Shown piece after piece: positions 8,028-17,275 of a stretch of 64,000 nucleotides of DNA. Position numbers and translations under genes: made by a program. The stretch's first letter is position 1. Every line of letters begins with the position of its first letter. Source of the stretch: Phycisphaerae bacterium (GTDB taxonomy: Bacteria; Planctomycetota; Phycisphaerae; Phycisphaerales; SM1A02). The notes under the pieces were generated by a model, which was not told the DNA's origin, did not search any database, and saw only the letters and a program-made list of their open reading frames with translations. Location: NCBI GenBank assembly GCA_016795035.1, contig JAEUIT010000077.1, positions 26,653 through 90,652 of the forward strand. Direction: 5' to 3'.

Positions 8028-10508
8028 GTGTTCGGCTATTCGCCCATCGTCGTGGCGGCGCTTGCCTTCGTCGGCGTGCTGCTCGTGCAGGGCGGGCTTC
8101 TCGGGCGCCGCGACTGGTCGAAGCCGACATGCCGCGCCTGTGGCCGCGACGCACTGCCGCACGTCTGGGAGACGGCCCCCGTCTGCGCGTGCGGGCGGAT
8201 GCTCTCGCGCCGCGGCGCGGTACGCCCTACGCGGACGGGGCGGCCGCGTGTACTCGTCGCCGGCGTCGTGACGCTCGCGTTGGCGATCGCGATTGGTTGG
8301 ATCGCGACTGGTGTTCGCTCGCGCGCGATCGGCTGGATCGACGAACTGCCGACGTGGGCGTTCTCGATCGCCCTCGAACACGGTGCCTGCGACGACGAGC
8401 GCACGCTGGCGTCGGTTCGCCGGCGACTCGACTTGGATCCGTCGGTGGCGCCCGCGCTGCGCGACGCCCTCCTTCGACGGCTGGCGACGACGTCGGAGCT
8501 TGACGTCTCGGAAGAGTGGGAAGCGCTCGCGCTCGCATTTGAGGCCGCTCCAGACGTGGATGGAACGATGTTCGCGGCGGCGATGCATCGCGCGTTCGTG
8601 ACGACCGTCGACGGCAACGGCGAAATCGAGGTCGGACGTTTTGTCGGGGCGCCGCGCTTTCCGTTCGTGCTCGCCCGCGTGGATGAGGTTCGCATCGATG
8701 ATGCGCTCGTGCCTTGGAGCGATGCCGCGTCGCAGCCGGCGTCGTGCGTGCGGTCCGATCCGTGGCACGGGACGTCACTCGGCGCGGGGCGGCGCATCGA
8801 ACTCGATCCTCGACGCATCGCCGTCGCTCGCTCGCTCGACTCCCTTCACGTGAAGCTCACAGTTGCCTTGCCGATATCCGCAGACCTCGGCGTGTCCGAG
8901 GATCGATCCGTGAGAGAGATCGACGATTGGGCACGTTGGGGCGTGGATGTCGTCACAACGGAGGTAGTCGTCGATGGAACGGTGCCGTTCGTTCCGGCGC
9001 TCCGTCGCGCGCCGTCACTCCGGTTCGAATCTTGGAGCACGGGCGAGGTGACGGAGGTTCGTCGATGCGAATCGCGTCGACACGCAGCTGCGCCCGTGGC
9101 TGCCGCAGCGGCCGTCGGCGGCGCGATCGGCGGGGCGTTTGCGATCGTTTCGTTCATCTCTCGTCGGATCTCCGCGCGCTTGACGAGGCTCACGCCTCCG
9201 CGTTGCAGGCGTTGCCGCTACGTCCTCAACGTCCTCGACGTCCGCACCTCGAGACCCGGCCGATGTTCTGAATGCGGGACATCCGTCGAACACGTGGAGC
9301 GCGTCGATCGCATCGACCGCGGCAGCCGCTGGTCGCGGAGAGGCGCCCGCGCTGTCGCGGCGCTTGCGACCTGCGCGCTTTCATGGGGGGTGTGGTTGTG
9401 GCTGATGCCGCTCGAGTCGTCTCCCGTGACACGGTGGCTGCGACCCTCTCCCCATGACTTCGCGTGGCTCATTGAAGCGACCGCATCGGGCGCGCGACAC
9501 TATGTGGACACGCAGCCGGCCGAGCGATTGGCGCGCCTCGATCTTGTGGTTGATCGTTCCATTCTCACGAAGGGGCCCGGACAAGACTTCCGGGCCGATG
9601 CGTTTCAGTCATTGCTGGCGTGGGCGCGTGATCCGGCATCGTGCGTGGTTCCGACGGCGCGAGACCCGCACGGACTTGTCCGACGCATCATCCTCAACTG
9701 GTTCCTCCAGGCGTCGCTCGCGGGAAAAGGAGCCTCTAGGCTTACCTGGGTGGCAGCGCTTGATCCGCTCAGCCCGCCGCCAGAAGAACTCGAAGCCATC
9801 GAGTCGAAGCTTGCGATTGTGGTGCCTCTCGATGTTGCACCCCTCGTCTGCATGGGAATGGAGGAGTCCGTCGAACGGTCGCTTGCGCCTTCGCAGGCCG
9901 GCGAGGTGAGTGTCGGGTTCAGCATTCAGCTCCTCCCGCAAACTCCGCCCGGCGACCGGCCATCGACAATCCGCACGTCCGTAATCGTGACCGGCGCCTC
10001 GTCGCACGGCGCGCCCATCGGCCGAGTTGCGGCGCCACCTGAAGCCACAGCTGTCGACATCGTCTGGCTCCCGCCGCGCACGTCGTCGATTCCGCCTGAG
10101 TTGTGCACGTCGGCGTTGGCACGGCGAGCCAAGCTCGAAGCGACGATCACCGAAGCGGGAACGCGCGACCTTGTCACGCTTTCGACGCCGCCGTTCGAGC
10201 AGGGGGTGCTTTGGCTCGGTCGGTGGGAAATCCTTGAGAACGACGCCTCACAGGTCGCGGGGCTTGTCGCTCCGTCGCAAGGGAGAGGTCTCTCCTCCCT
10301 CGTCCCGTTCGCGGGCGCACGTCCGGAGCGCCTCCACGTGCGATTCGTGCCGGCCCCCAGTCCTCCCTCTGGCGCCGAGATGTCGGGACTCGCGCACTGG
10401 CCGCGAGTCACCACGTTTCAGCTTGTGCGCGTCGAGGATGCCAGTCCGGGAATGGTCGCGCGCGGCGCCCGAACGCGCTATCGCGTTGCCGACGCGTCGG
10501 TCGAGTGA
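8028..10508 (+). CDS. Zinc-ribbon membrane protein, tandem paralogue 2 (divergent)
   Basis: 826 aa from a GTG at 8028. This start is chosen because VFGYSPIVVAALAF then aligns with MLDYSPPILALLV of both neighbours; an upstream ATG at 7980 would add 16 unaligned residues. It has the same layout: TM, CRACG...CACG ribbon, TM, long external region, TM (AAPVAAAAAVGGAIGGAFAI), ribbon CRRCRY...CSECGT, TM (GARAVAALATCALSWGVWLW) and C-terminal domain with FAWLIEATASGARHY. It is much more diverged than copies 1 and 3, especially in the middle, so it is the older duplicate or evolves faster. The sequence CTGCAACG ends 2 nt before the GTG. Confidence 0.82.
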   Translation: MFGYSPIVVAALAFVGVLLVQGGLLGRRDWSKPTCRACGRDALPHVWETAPVCACGRMLSRRGAVRPTRTGRPRVLVAGVVTLALAIAIGWIATGVRSRAIGWIDELPTWAFSIALEHGACDDERTLASVRRRLDLDPSVAPALRDALLRRLATTSELDVSEEWEALALAFEAAPDVDGTMFAAAMHRAFVTTVDGNGEIEVGRFVGAPRFPFVLARVDEVRIDDALVPWSDAASQPASCVRSDPWHGTSLGAGRRIELDPRRIAVARSLDSLHVKLTVALPISADLGVSEDRSVREIDDWARWGVDVVTTEVVVDGTVPFVPALRRAPSLRFESWSTGEVTEVRRCESRRHAAAPVAAAAAVGGAIGGAFAIVSFISRRISARLTRLTPPRCRRCRYVLNVLDVRTSRPGRCSECGTSVEHVERVDRIDRGSRWSRRGARAVAALATCALSWGVWLWLMPLESSPVTRWLRPSPHDFAWLIEATASGARHYVDTQPAERLARLDLVVDRSILTKGPGQDFRADAFQSLLAWARDPASCVVPTARDPHGLVRRIILNWFLQASLAGKGASRLTWVAALDPLSPPPEELEAIESKLAIVVPLDVAPLVCMGMEESVERSLAPSQAGEVSVGFSIQLLPQTPPGDRPSTIRTSVIVTGASSHGAPIGRVAAPPEATAVDIVWLPPRTSSIPPELCTSALARRAKLEATITEAGTRDLVTLSTPPFEQGVLWLGRWEILENDASQVAGLVAPSQGRGLSSLVPFAGARPERLHVRFVPAPSPPSGAEMSGLAHWPRVTTFQLVRVEDASPGMVARGARTRYRVADASVE

Positions 10509-10643
10509 CGCGCCGCCATGGCGGCGAGCGATCCGCGTCGTGGAACGTCCTACCTCCGAAGGCCGGGAGGTCAACGAGGGCCGACCATCTGACCCGAGTT
10601 TACCCGGCACGTTGCGCCTCCAGATCCTTGATCCTCTTCCACC

Positions 10644-13079
10644 ATGCTCGACTGCTCCCCGCCCATTCTCGCGCTCCTCGTTGCCGCTGCGACAGCGATA
10701 CTCGCGCTCGGCCTCCTCGGGCGACGCGACCGCGCGCGGCCGACCTGCCGCGCGTGCGGCGCGGATGCGCGGGTGGCGGTCGACGGGATCGTCGCACGAT
10801 GCGCCTGCGGCGCTGATCTCCGCGCATGTCGCGCGGTGCGCTGGCTGCGTCGGCGACGGTGGAAGCTCTGCGTTGCAGGCTTCATTCTCGCGGTGGGGAC
10901 TACGGCGTTCGGATGGCTCGCGCTCTACGTTCGTTCCAACGCGTTGAGCTGGTGGGTCATCCTGCCGGCACCTGCGTACGAACTGGCGCTTCGGAATGGA
11001 TGGGACGGTCCATTGCGGAGTTCGTATGAACAGGTTCTCGAGCGAACCGACGACCCAGAAGCGCGACAGGCGTTCGCCGACGCGATTGTCGACTCTGTGC
11101 GGACCGAGCCGGCGCAGCTTTCTATCGCGTCCGCAGCAGCACTCGGACGCTCAATTCCGCATGGGCTGCCAGCCCGCGGGGACGTACTCGTCGAACTCCT
11201 ATCACGCGGATTCAGAAATCTCAGGGTGCCAAGCCGAGGTCTGCCCGGAGAGTTGCCAATCCTGTACTTGGAACGCGGTTCCTTCGCTCCGTACGTTTCC
11301 AAGCTCCTTGTCCGTGTTGACCGCGTGCGGATCGGTGACCGGGATCTTGCCTGGAAACTGGTCAGTAACGGCGTCACGAAGTTCTGGAACCCGACTTGGC
11401 CCGAGGGCATCCAGATCCAGCTTCCTTCCGAGGTTGATCTCGCAAGCGACGAGGTTCGGCGTGACATTGCCATTGACGCCACCATGGCGATCACTCGGTT
11501 CGTGCACTTCGATCCCTCTATCGCCCCGACGATCTTTGCCGAGTACGACCCAGCGAGATGGGGCGTCGATGTCGTGCACGCGCCCTTCACGATTCGTGGC
11601 CTGGGGACGCCCGCGTCGGCCGGACCTGTGCCTGGAGGCACACGTGGATCGTTCGCGGACTTCGCGCACGCGCGCTGGCAAGGGCGCCTGGAGGCTCCAC
11701 GAATGCCTGGTGTTGCGGCGATCCCACTCGCCGAGGCGCTGGTCCTCGGACTCGGACTTGGTCTCGCGATCGCGCTTGCGACGGCGATTGCCGGTCGTCT
11801 TCGAGTTCCGCGTTGCAGCCCGGTACCGCCGCGTTGCGTCGCCTGTGCCGCGACCCTAGTCCCCGGCGAGTCGTTGCCCGAGCGCTGCAATGAATGCGGC
11901 CGACCAGTAGCCGGGCCGAACGATGTGGTATGGACAGCGCGTGGCTCGCGCGGCCGCAACGCCCTCGCGACCGCTCTGGGGCTTGCGGTCGTCGCCGGCA
12001 TTGCGCTCGGGCTGGAGCGTTGGGTGGCGGCACCTGTGCGATCGGTCCTCGCTGCGGCGATGGCCACGCCCGAGCGGGAGGTCCGATGGCTCGTTCGCGA
12101 GACGATCGCGATGCGCCCGTATACCTTCGGATCGCATCCGGCGGTCCGCCTGTCCACCGGCCATCTCCACTCCCAGGAGGAGCGGCTGTACATCTCCCCT
12201 GAGCTTCTCGGCGTCGCGGCCGACGAAATCGTTCGTTGGGCGGCGGAGGGCGGCACTTGGCCGCCGTCAACGATCGATACGACTCCTGGGAGCCGCGCAA
12301 ACGTCCTTGAGAGCGTTCTTGTCAAGGCCATCCGGCAACGCGACGAGAGTGGCGTCCCATCTGTAACGCCCGAGGCAACCGCGAAAGCGCTTCCATTACT
12401 GCTAGGAGTTGACGACCTCGCAACAACGCCGAGCGTTGTTCGGAAGGGACGCGAGATCGTGAGCGTTCCGGACCGGTGGCAGAACTTCGACTCGGAGAAC
12501 TACTTCCCACGCCAACACATGTGCGAGCCGAAGCTGGTCGACACCCTTGGTTGCGCGTCAATTCGAGTGCGGACAGTCATCCGGAGCGGACTGTCGGACA
12601 CACCACTTCTTGACGTCGCGTCGGACGAAAGGGTCTTCGTCGTTTCAGCTGACGCGGTGTGCGTCCCGGCCGAGTTGGTGTCCGCATCTATCGCTCGCGG
12701 AGCGCTTCTGAATCTCTCGCTCGAAGAAGGTGGGAGCCGGGACGCGGTCACTCTCAGGAAACTCCGCGCCCGCGGCATTCTCTGGGTTGGCCGGTGGGAT
12801 GTCCTAGATGCCGATGGCTCGGTGTGTGGCACGTTCGAGTCGACGCCGCAGAGTGCCGAAGCGCTGGGGCTCGCTGCGCTGCCCGATCCGTGGCCTGAAA
12901 CGCTCACACTCCGATTCACCCCCGCCACGGCCTTGCAGAATGGGCAGCCACTGCGCAAGGACCCAGACGCCGTCTACTGGACCAGCGTCGTGCGATTTGC
13001 CTTCACCTTAGTCGTCGGGGATCGAAGGCTGCACTCGACGGTCGCGCACTATCGACTGACGGACGCGGCGCTCGAGTGA
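10644..13079 (+). CDS. Zinc-ribbon membrane protein, tandem paralogue 3
   Basis: 811 aa, starting MLDCSPPILALLVAAATAIL and nearly matching paralogue 1 over the whole length: ribbons CRACGADAR...CACGADL and CVACAATL...CNECGRPV, the four TM helices in the same places, REVRWLVRETIAMRPYTFG, and the PETLTLRFTPATALQNGQPL end. Its codon use is slightly less GC-rich than copy 1, so the pair are not a recent exact duplication. The 134-bp gap before it holds the words GATCCTTGATCCTCTTCCACC, similar to the repeats upstream of paralogue 1. All three copies probably form one transcript. Confidence 0.85.
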   Translation: MLDCSPPILALLVAAATAILALGLLGRRDRARPTCRACGADARVAVDGIVARCACGADLRACRAVRWLRRRRWKLCVAGFILAVGTTAFGWLALYVRSNALSWWVILPAPAYELALRNGWDGPLRSSYEQVLERTDDPEARQAFADAIVDSVRTEPAQLSIASAAALGRSIPHGLPARGDVLVELLSRGFRNLRVPSRGLPGELPILYLERGSFAPYVSKLLVRVDRVRIGDRDLAWKLVSNGVTKFWNPTWPEGIQIQLPSEVDLASDEVRRDIAIDATMAITRFVHFDPSIAPTIFAEYDPARWGVDVVHAPFTIRGLGTPASAGPVPGGTRGSFADFAHARWQGRLEAPRMPGVAAIPLAEALVLGLGLGLAIALATAIAGRLRVPRCSPVPPRCVACAATLVPGESLPERCNECGRPVAGPNDVVWTARGSRGRNALATALGLAVVAGIALGLERWVAAPVRSVLAAAMATPEREVRWLVRETIAMRPYTFGSHPAVRLSTGHLHSQEERLYISPELLGVAADEIVRWAAEGGTWPPSTIDTTPGSRANVLESVLVKAIRQRDESGVPSVTPEATAKALPLLLGVDDLATTPSVVRKGREIVSVPDRWQNFDSENYFPRQHMCEPKLVDTLGCASIRVRTVIRSGLSDTPLLDVASDERVFVVSADAVCVPAELVSASIARGALLNLSLEEGGSRDAVTLRKLRARGILWVGRWDVLDADGSVCGTFESTPQSAEALGLAALPDPWPETLTLRFTPATALQNGQPLRKDPDAVYWTSVVRFAFTLVVGDRRLHSTVAHYRLTDAALE

Positions 13080-13423
13080 TCTCCGGGATGGCGTACGGGC
13101 GTTCGCGCGGAGGGCCCGCACGCCCTCGTATCCGTGTCGATCGGTGTTCCTCTGTGGTCGCCTTGTCCTGCAACGAAGAGAAGGGAACCACAGATGAACA
13201 CTGATGAACACAGATAGAGTCAGAAACGCAGGCACCACGGCAGGGCAGCGGTCACGTGCGTGCCGGGGTCCGAGGTCACTTCCAGGCCGTTCGCCTTCGT
13301 TCGATGGTTCCCGCCCGAGAGGGGGCGCATCGAGCGACGTGTGAGATGTCTCGTACCGCCGCAGCCATGCGGCGGCGACCCATCACGCGTGTTTAGCGGA
13401 GCGCCGCCTCGTACACTGTCCCC
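13080..13423. repeat. Intergenic region with the ACCACAGATGAACAC repeat
   Basis: No gene is visible in these 344 bases. GGTGTTCCTCTGTGGT (13143-13158) is an imperfect complement of ACCACAGATGAACAC (13187-13201), which is followed by a tandem 10-mer, CTGATGAACA then CAGAT. The 22-bp stretch at 13184-13205 recurs inverted at 17085-17106 with one mismatch, so two copies bracket the sigma-kinase operon. The rest is presumably the promoter of the sigma factor gene. Confidence 0.6.
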
Positions 13424-14064
13424 GTGGCGACCGACGGCCGACCATCCGACGCGACCTCGCTCCTCACCCGCGCGGTGACCGTGGCGCGCACCGGCACCGA
13501 GGCCGAACGCGCGGCGGCGGATGCCGAGCTCCTGTCGGCGGTCTACGGCGAGCTGCGGGCCATCGCGGGCTCGTACTTCCGCGGGCAGGCCGCGTCGCAC
13601 ACGTTGCAGCCGACGGCGCTCGTGCATGAGGCGTGGGTGCGCCTCGCGGGACACGCGTCGCTCAGCGATCCCGATCGCGCGCACTTCCGCGCCGTCGCGT
13701 CGACCGCGATGCGAAACATCCTCGTCGACCACGCCCGCGCCAAGCGGGCCGCGAAGCGCGGAGGCAACGTCGAGCGCGTCACGATTGATACCGCGGTCGA
13801 TCCCGAAGCGACGGCGGGCAACGTGGAGATCGGGCCGCAGACCCGGCCGACGTCGTGGCGGTCGACGACGCGCTCCGCACGCTCGCCGAACGCGATCCGC
13901 GACAGGCGCGCATCGTCGAGATGCGCGTCTTCGGCGGGATGACCGTCGACGAGACGGCGCTCGCCCTCGGCGTCTCGCCGCGGACCGTGGAACTCGACTG
14001 GCGCATGGCGCGGGCGTGGCTCGCGCGGACGCTCAGCGACGCCGCCTCCGACGCCACTCCCTAA
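13424..14064 (+). CDS. ECF-type RNA polymerase sigma factor, frameshifted
   Basis: Two overlapping frames together make one planctomycete-type ECF sigma factor of about 210 aa. The first frame, from GTG 13424, carries region 2 (ELRAIAGSYFRGQ, LQPTALVHEAWVRLAG, DRAHFRAVASTAMRNILVDH). It continues to about 13830 and then turns to nonsense. The -1 frame resumes with DPADVVAVDDALRTLAERDP and region 4 (RQARIVEMRVFGGMTVDETA, LALGVSPRTVELDWRMARAW) to the stop at 14064. The break lies between about 13800 and 13845; no long homopolymer is there. It could be a real inactivating indel, a sequencing error or programmed frameshifting. The kinase gene starts 3 nt after the stop, the usual pairing in this phylum. 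Confidence 0.8.
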
Positions 14065-14067
14065 GGC

Positions 14068-16956
14068 ATGACCGACGCCTTCCACCAGCGCGTTCGGGAG
14101 ATCTTCGCGGAGGCGGCGGACCTTCCGCGCGAGGCGCAGCGCCGGCTGGTGCGCGAGCGCGCGGCAGGCGACGAGAAGCTGCAACGCGAAGTGGAGGAGC
14201 TTCTCGCGATCGACGCCGACAGCGGCCCGGAGACGCGGGCGATCGACCTCGTCGGCGGCGCGGCGAAGGCGCTCCTCGACGAGGCCTTGGGCACCCACGG
14301 CAACGCCGAGAAGCTCCCGGAGTCGCTCGGCGAGTACCGGATCTCCGCGTTGCTTGGCGAGGGCGGCATGGGCGTCGTCTACCTCGCCATGCAAGACCAG
14401 CCGCGGCGCGAGGTCGCGCTCAAGCTCCTGCGCCCTGGCGTGCACTCGCGCGCCGGGCTCACGCGATTCCGTCGCGAGATCGAGCTCCTTGGCCGGATGC
14501 GGCATCCGAACATCGCGCAGGTCTTCGACGCCGGCACGGCGCCGCTCGCGTGGGCCGACGGCTCGCGCTCGCAGCCGTTGCCGTGGATCGCGCTCGAATA
14601 CGTGCGCGGCGCGTCGATCGCGGAGTTCGCGCGGCGCCGCGGCCTGGCGACGGCCGAGCGCGTGGATGTCTTCCTCAAGGTCTGCGACGCGGTGCAGTAC
14701 GCGCACGGGCAGGGCGTCATCCACCGCGACCTGAAGCCGTCGAACATCCTCGTCGACGAGCGCGGCGAGCCGAAAGTGCTCGACTTCGGCATCGCGCGCT
14801 CGCTGGAAGATGCCGCGAGCAGGGAACGCGAGACGGCTGCAACGCAGACCGGGCAGGTGGTCGGCACGTTGCCGTACATGAGCCCGGAGCAGGTGAGCGG
14901 CAACGACGTCGACGTCCGCACCGACGTCTACGCGCTCGGCGTCGTGCTCTTCGAACTGCTCGCCGGTCGCCTTCCGCTCGAGGTGCGCACGACCTCGGTC
15001 GCCGAGGCGATCGAGATCATCCGCCGCGTCGACGCGCCGTCGCTCGGCTCGCTGAACCGCGAATGCCGCGGCGACCTTGAGACGATCGTCGCGAAAGCGC
15101 TCGAGAAGGAGCCCGCGCGGCGCTACGCAACGGCGGGCGCGCTCGCCGACGATCTTCGTCGCCACCTCGACGACCGGCCCATCGAGGCGCGGCCCGCGAG
15201 CGCCCTCTACCAAGTGGCGAAGTTCGCCCGGCGCAACCGCGCCCTCGTCGCGGCCGGCGCGATCGCCGTCTCGTCGTTGCTCGCCGCGACGATCCTCTCG
15301 GTGGTCTGGGCGGTGCGCGCGACGCGCGCGGAAGGCGACGCGACGAAGGCGCTCGCGGAGTCGCGGCGATCCGAGGCAAGCGCGCGGGCGGCGCTCGAAC
15401 GCGCCGCAAAGGAGGAGGCCCGCTCCATCGAGAGCTACGGCACCCTTCGCGACTTCTTCCTCGCGGTCGAGCCGACGGTCGCGGCGGGCAAGCAGCTCAC
15501 GCTGCGCGAGGCGCTCGATGCGGCGCTTCCGCGCCTCACGCAGCCGCGCGGCGGCGACCCGCAGGTGTTCGCCGAGGCGCTCGAGGTGCTCTCGCGCGTC
15601 TATCGCGGCCTCGGCGACCTCAACCGATCGGAGCGGCTGCTGCGGCAGGCGCTCGAGACGCAACGCGGACTCGATCGTGCGAACCCCGCGGGCGTCCTCT
15701 CCACGTTGCGAGGCTTGAGCAGCGTGACGTTCGACATCGGGCGCGTGGACGAGGCCGAAGCGCTCGCTCGCGAGGCGTACGACCTCGCGGTGCAGGCGGA
15801 CGGCCCCGAGTCGCGCGAGGCGGCGAAGTCGCTCCTCGCGCTCGCCGCGATCCTCAACGAGCGCGGGCAGCTGAAGGCGGCACTCGCCGAAGTCGAGAAG
15901 GCTGCGCGGATCCTCGATCCGAGCGGCGCGATGGCCGAACCGTACGCGCTCTCGGCCGCCGGGCACCGGGCGCTCGTCTTGCCGCATCTTGGACGCTTCG
16001 ACGAGACGAACGCGCTCTTCGAGAGGATCGTCGCGGCCGATCGCGCGACGTGGGGCGAGCGCGACGCCTACTACTACGCGACGTCGTTGCAGAACTATGC
16101 GTTCTCGCTGCGCGAGTCGGGACGCATCGACGACGGGCTCGCGAGGCTCGACGAGGCGACGGACATCCGCGAGTCGGTGTTGCCGAAGGTGCATCTCGCG
16201 CATGCCCGCGGCGCGCTCCTGCGTGCCGATTTCCTCGAGATCCTCGGGCGGCCCGAGGAGGCGGTCGCGGCGTGCGACCGCGCGCTCGATGTTGCCGAGG
16301 CGGTGCTCGACGCGGACCGTCCGTTTCTCTCACGCGTGCGGCTCTCGCGTGCGCACTCGCTCGCCTCGCTCGGGCGCGGCGCCGAGGCGAAGGACGAGGC
16401 GCTGCGGGACCTCGCGGCGCTCAAGGCGAAGCTCGGCGATCCCTTCCTTCGCCTGCCGTGGTACGAGGTGGTCGTGGCACGCGTGCTCCTCGATGTCGGC
16501 GACATCGATGGCGCGATGGCACATCTCGACCACGCCTCGGCGGTGCTCGTCGAGACGCTCGACCGCGATCACTATCTCTTCGTGCCGATCGCGCTCACGC
16601 GGGCACAGTGCCTCGCAGCCCGCGGCGAGGCGCCCGAGGCGATCGCGACACTCGACGATGCGCTCGTCCGAAGCGAACGCGTGCTTGGCGCGAAACACCA
16701 CTGGCGCGGCGATCTGGCGATCGAGCGGGCATTCCTCGCGGCGAACGCCCGCGATGTGGCGACCGCGACGTCGCATCTCGACGTTGCCCGCGCGGCGTAC
16801 GCCACGTCGAAGAAATTGGCGCGGTGGCGCATGGCGGAGATCGACGCGATCGCGGCCCGTGCGCGCGGCGATGCGGCTGGCGTCGATCGCGCATGCGCGG
16901 CGATGGAAGAGGCCGCCGCGCCGCCGCCGCGCGTGCGGCGACTGCGCGCGACGTAA
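14068..16956 (+). CDS. Membrane Ser/Thr protein kinase with TPR repeats
   Basis: 962 aa. A helical N-terminus (residues 1-80, often seen in planctomycete kinases) precedes the kinase domain: glycine loop GEGGMGVVY (about 98), VALKLL lysine, HRDLKPSN catalytic loop (about 219), DFG (about 238), GTLPYMSPEQ, and DVYALGVVLFELLAG. A single TM helix follows (about 392-415, LVAAGAIAVSSLLAATILSV). The external part of about 540 residues is built of TPR-type repeats (ALEVLSRVYRGLGDLNRSER, ALAREAYDLAVQ, ALAEVEKAARILD). It probably phosphorylates cytoplasmic targets in response to an external protein signal. The start, 3 nt after the sigma factor stop, implies translational coupling. Confidence 0.95.
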   Translation: MTDAFHQRVREIFAEAADLPREAQRRLVRERAAGDEKLQREVEELLAIDADSGPETRAIDLVGGAAKALLDEALGTHGNAEKLPESLGEYRISALLGEGGMGVVYLAMQDQPRREVALKLLRPGVHSRAGLTRFRREIELLGRMRHPNIAQVFDAGTAPLAWADGSRSQPLPWIALEYVRGASIAEFARRRGLATAERVDVFLKVCDAVQYAHGQGVIHRDLKPSNILVDERGEPKVLDFGIARSLEDAASRERETAATQTGQVVGTLPYMSPEQVSGNDVDVRTDVYALGVVLFELLAGRLPLEVRTTSVAEAIEIIRRVDAPSLGSLNRECRGDLETIVAKALEKEPARRYATAGALADDLRRHLDDRPIEARPASALYQVAKFARRNRALVAAGAIAVSSLLAATILSVVWAVRATRAEGDATKALAESRRSEASARAALERAAKEEARSIESYGTLRDFFLAVEPTVAAGKQLTLREALDAALPRLTQPRGGDPQVFAEALEVLSRVYRGLGDLNRSERLLRQALETQRGLDRANPAGVLSTLRGLSSVTFDIGRVDEAEALAREAYDLAVQADGPESREAAKSLLALAAILNERGQLKAALAEVEKAARILDPSGAMAEPYALSAAGHRALVLPHLGRFDETNALFERIVAADRATWGERDAYYYATSLQNYAFSLRESGRIDDGLARLDEATDIRESVLPKVHLAHARGALLRADFLEILGRPEEAVAACDRALDVAEAVLDADRPFLSRVRLSRAHSLASLGRGAEAKDEALRDLAALKAKLGDPFLRLPWYEVVVARVLLDVGDIDGAMAHLDHASAVLVETLDRDHYLFVPIALTRAQCLAARGEAPEAIATLDDALVRSERVLGAKHHWRGDLAIERAFLAANARDVATATSHLDVARAAYATSKKLARWRMAEIDAIAARARGDAAGVDRACAAMEEAAAPPPRVRRLRAT

Positions 16957-17275
16957 GGCACCGCGGAAGGGACGCTGTGCGGGAAAGGGTGGGGGAGGCC
17001 GCTGAGGGGGAGGAGCATCGGTTCCGGTGGCGGCGGCATCGACGCGCGACGCCCAAAGAGGGCCGCTCCCGTATCGCGGGTTGCATCGGTGTTCATCTGT
17101 GGTTCCATGCTCTCTGTTGCAGGCGACGATCGAGAACGCTGACCGCAGATGCGGAAGTACGACGTGGACGCATCGCCGCACCTCCACCCTCAGGAGCCTC
17201 CGCGTTCCACCCCTCGAACGACAGCGCGCCGCGGCCAGAGCCGCGGCGCCTCTCCACGTTGCACGAAGCCTCGAC
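16957..17275. other. Gene-free gap between convergent genes
   Basis: 319 bases between the kinase and the convergent aldo/keto reductase. It contains one inverted copy of the ACCACAGATGAACAC element (17085-17106), two CGTTGCA-type words, and a strong hairpin at 17226-17249. No convincing reading frame. Confidence 0.6.
17226..17249. terminator. Strong GC hairpin downstream of the aldo/keto reductase
   Basis: GCGCCGCGG (17226-17234) pairs perfectly with CCGCGGCGC (17241-17249) around CCAGAG. It lies 27 nt past the minus-strand stop and 270 nt past the kinase stop. There is no T-run on either strand, so it could serve as a pausing or mRNA-stabilising hairpin rather than an intrinsic terminator. 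Confidence 0.4.

Noticed and set aside
13424..13942. Intact 172-aa sigma factor from the first frame alone
   Set aside because: The C-terminal 40 residues are Arg/Ser nonsense, while the conserved region 4 continues in the -1 frame directly downstream.
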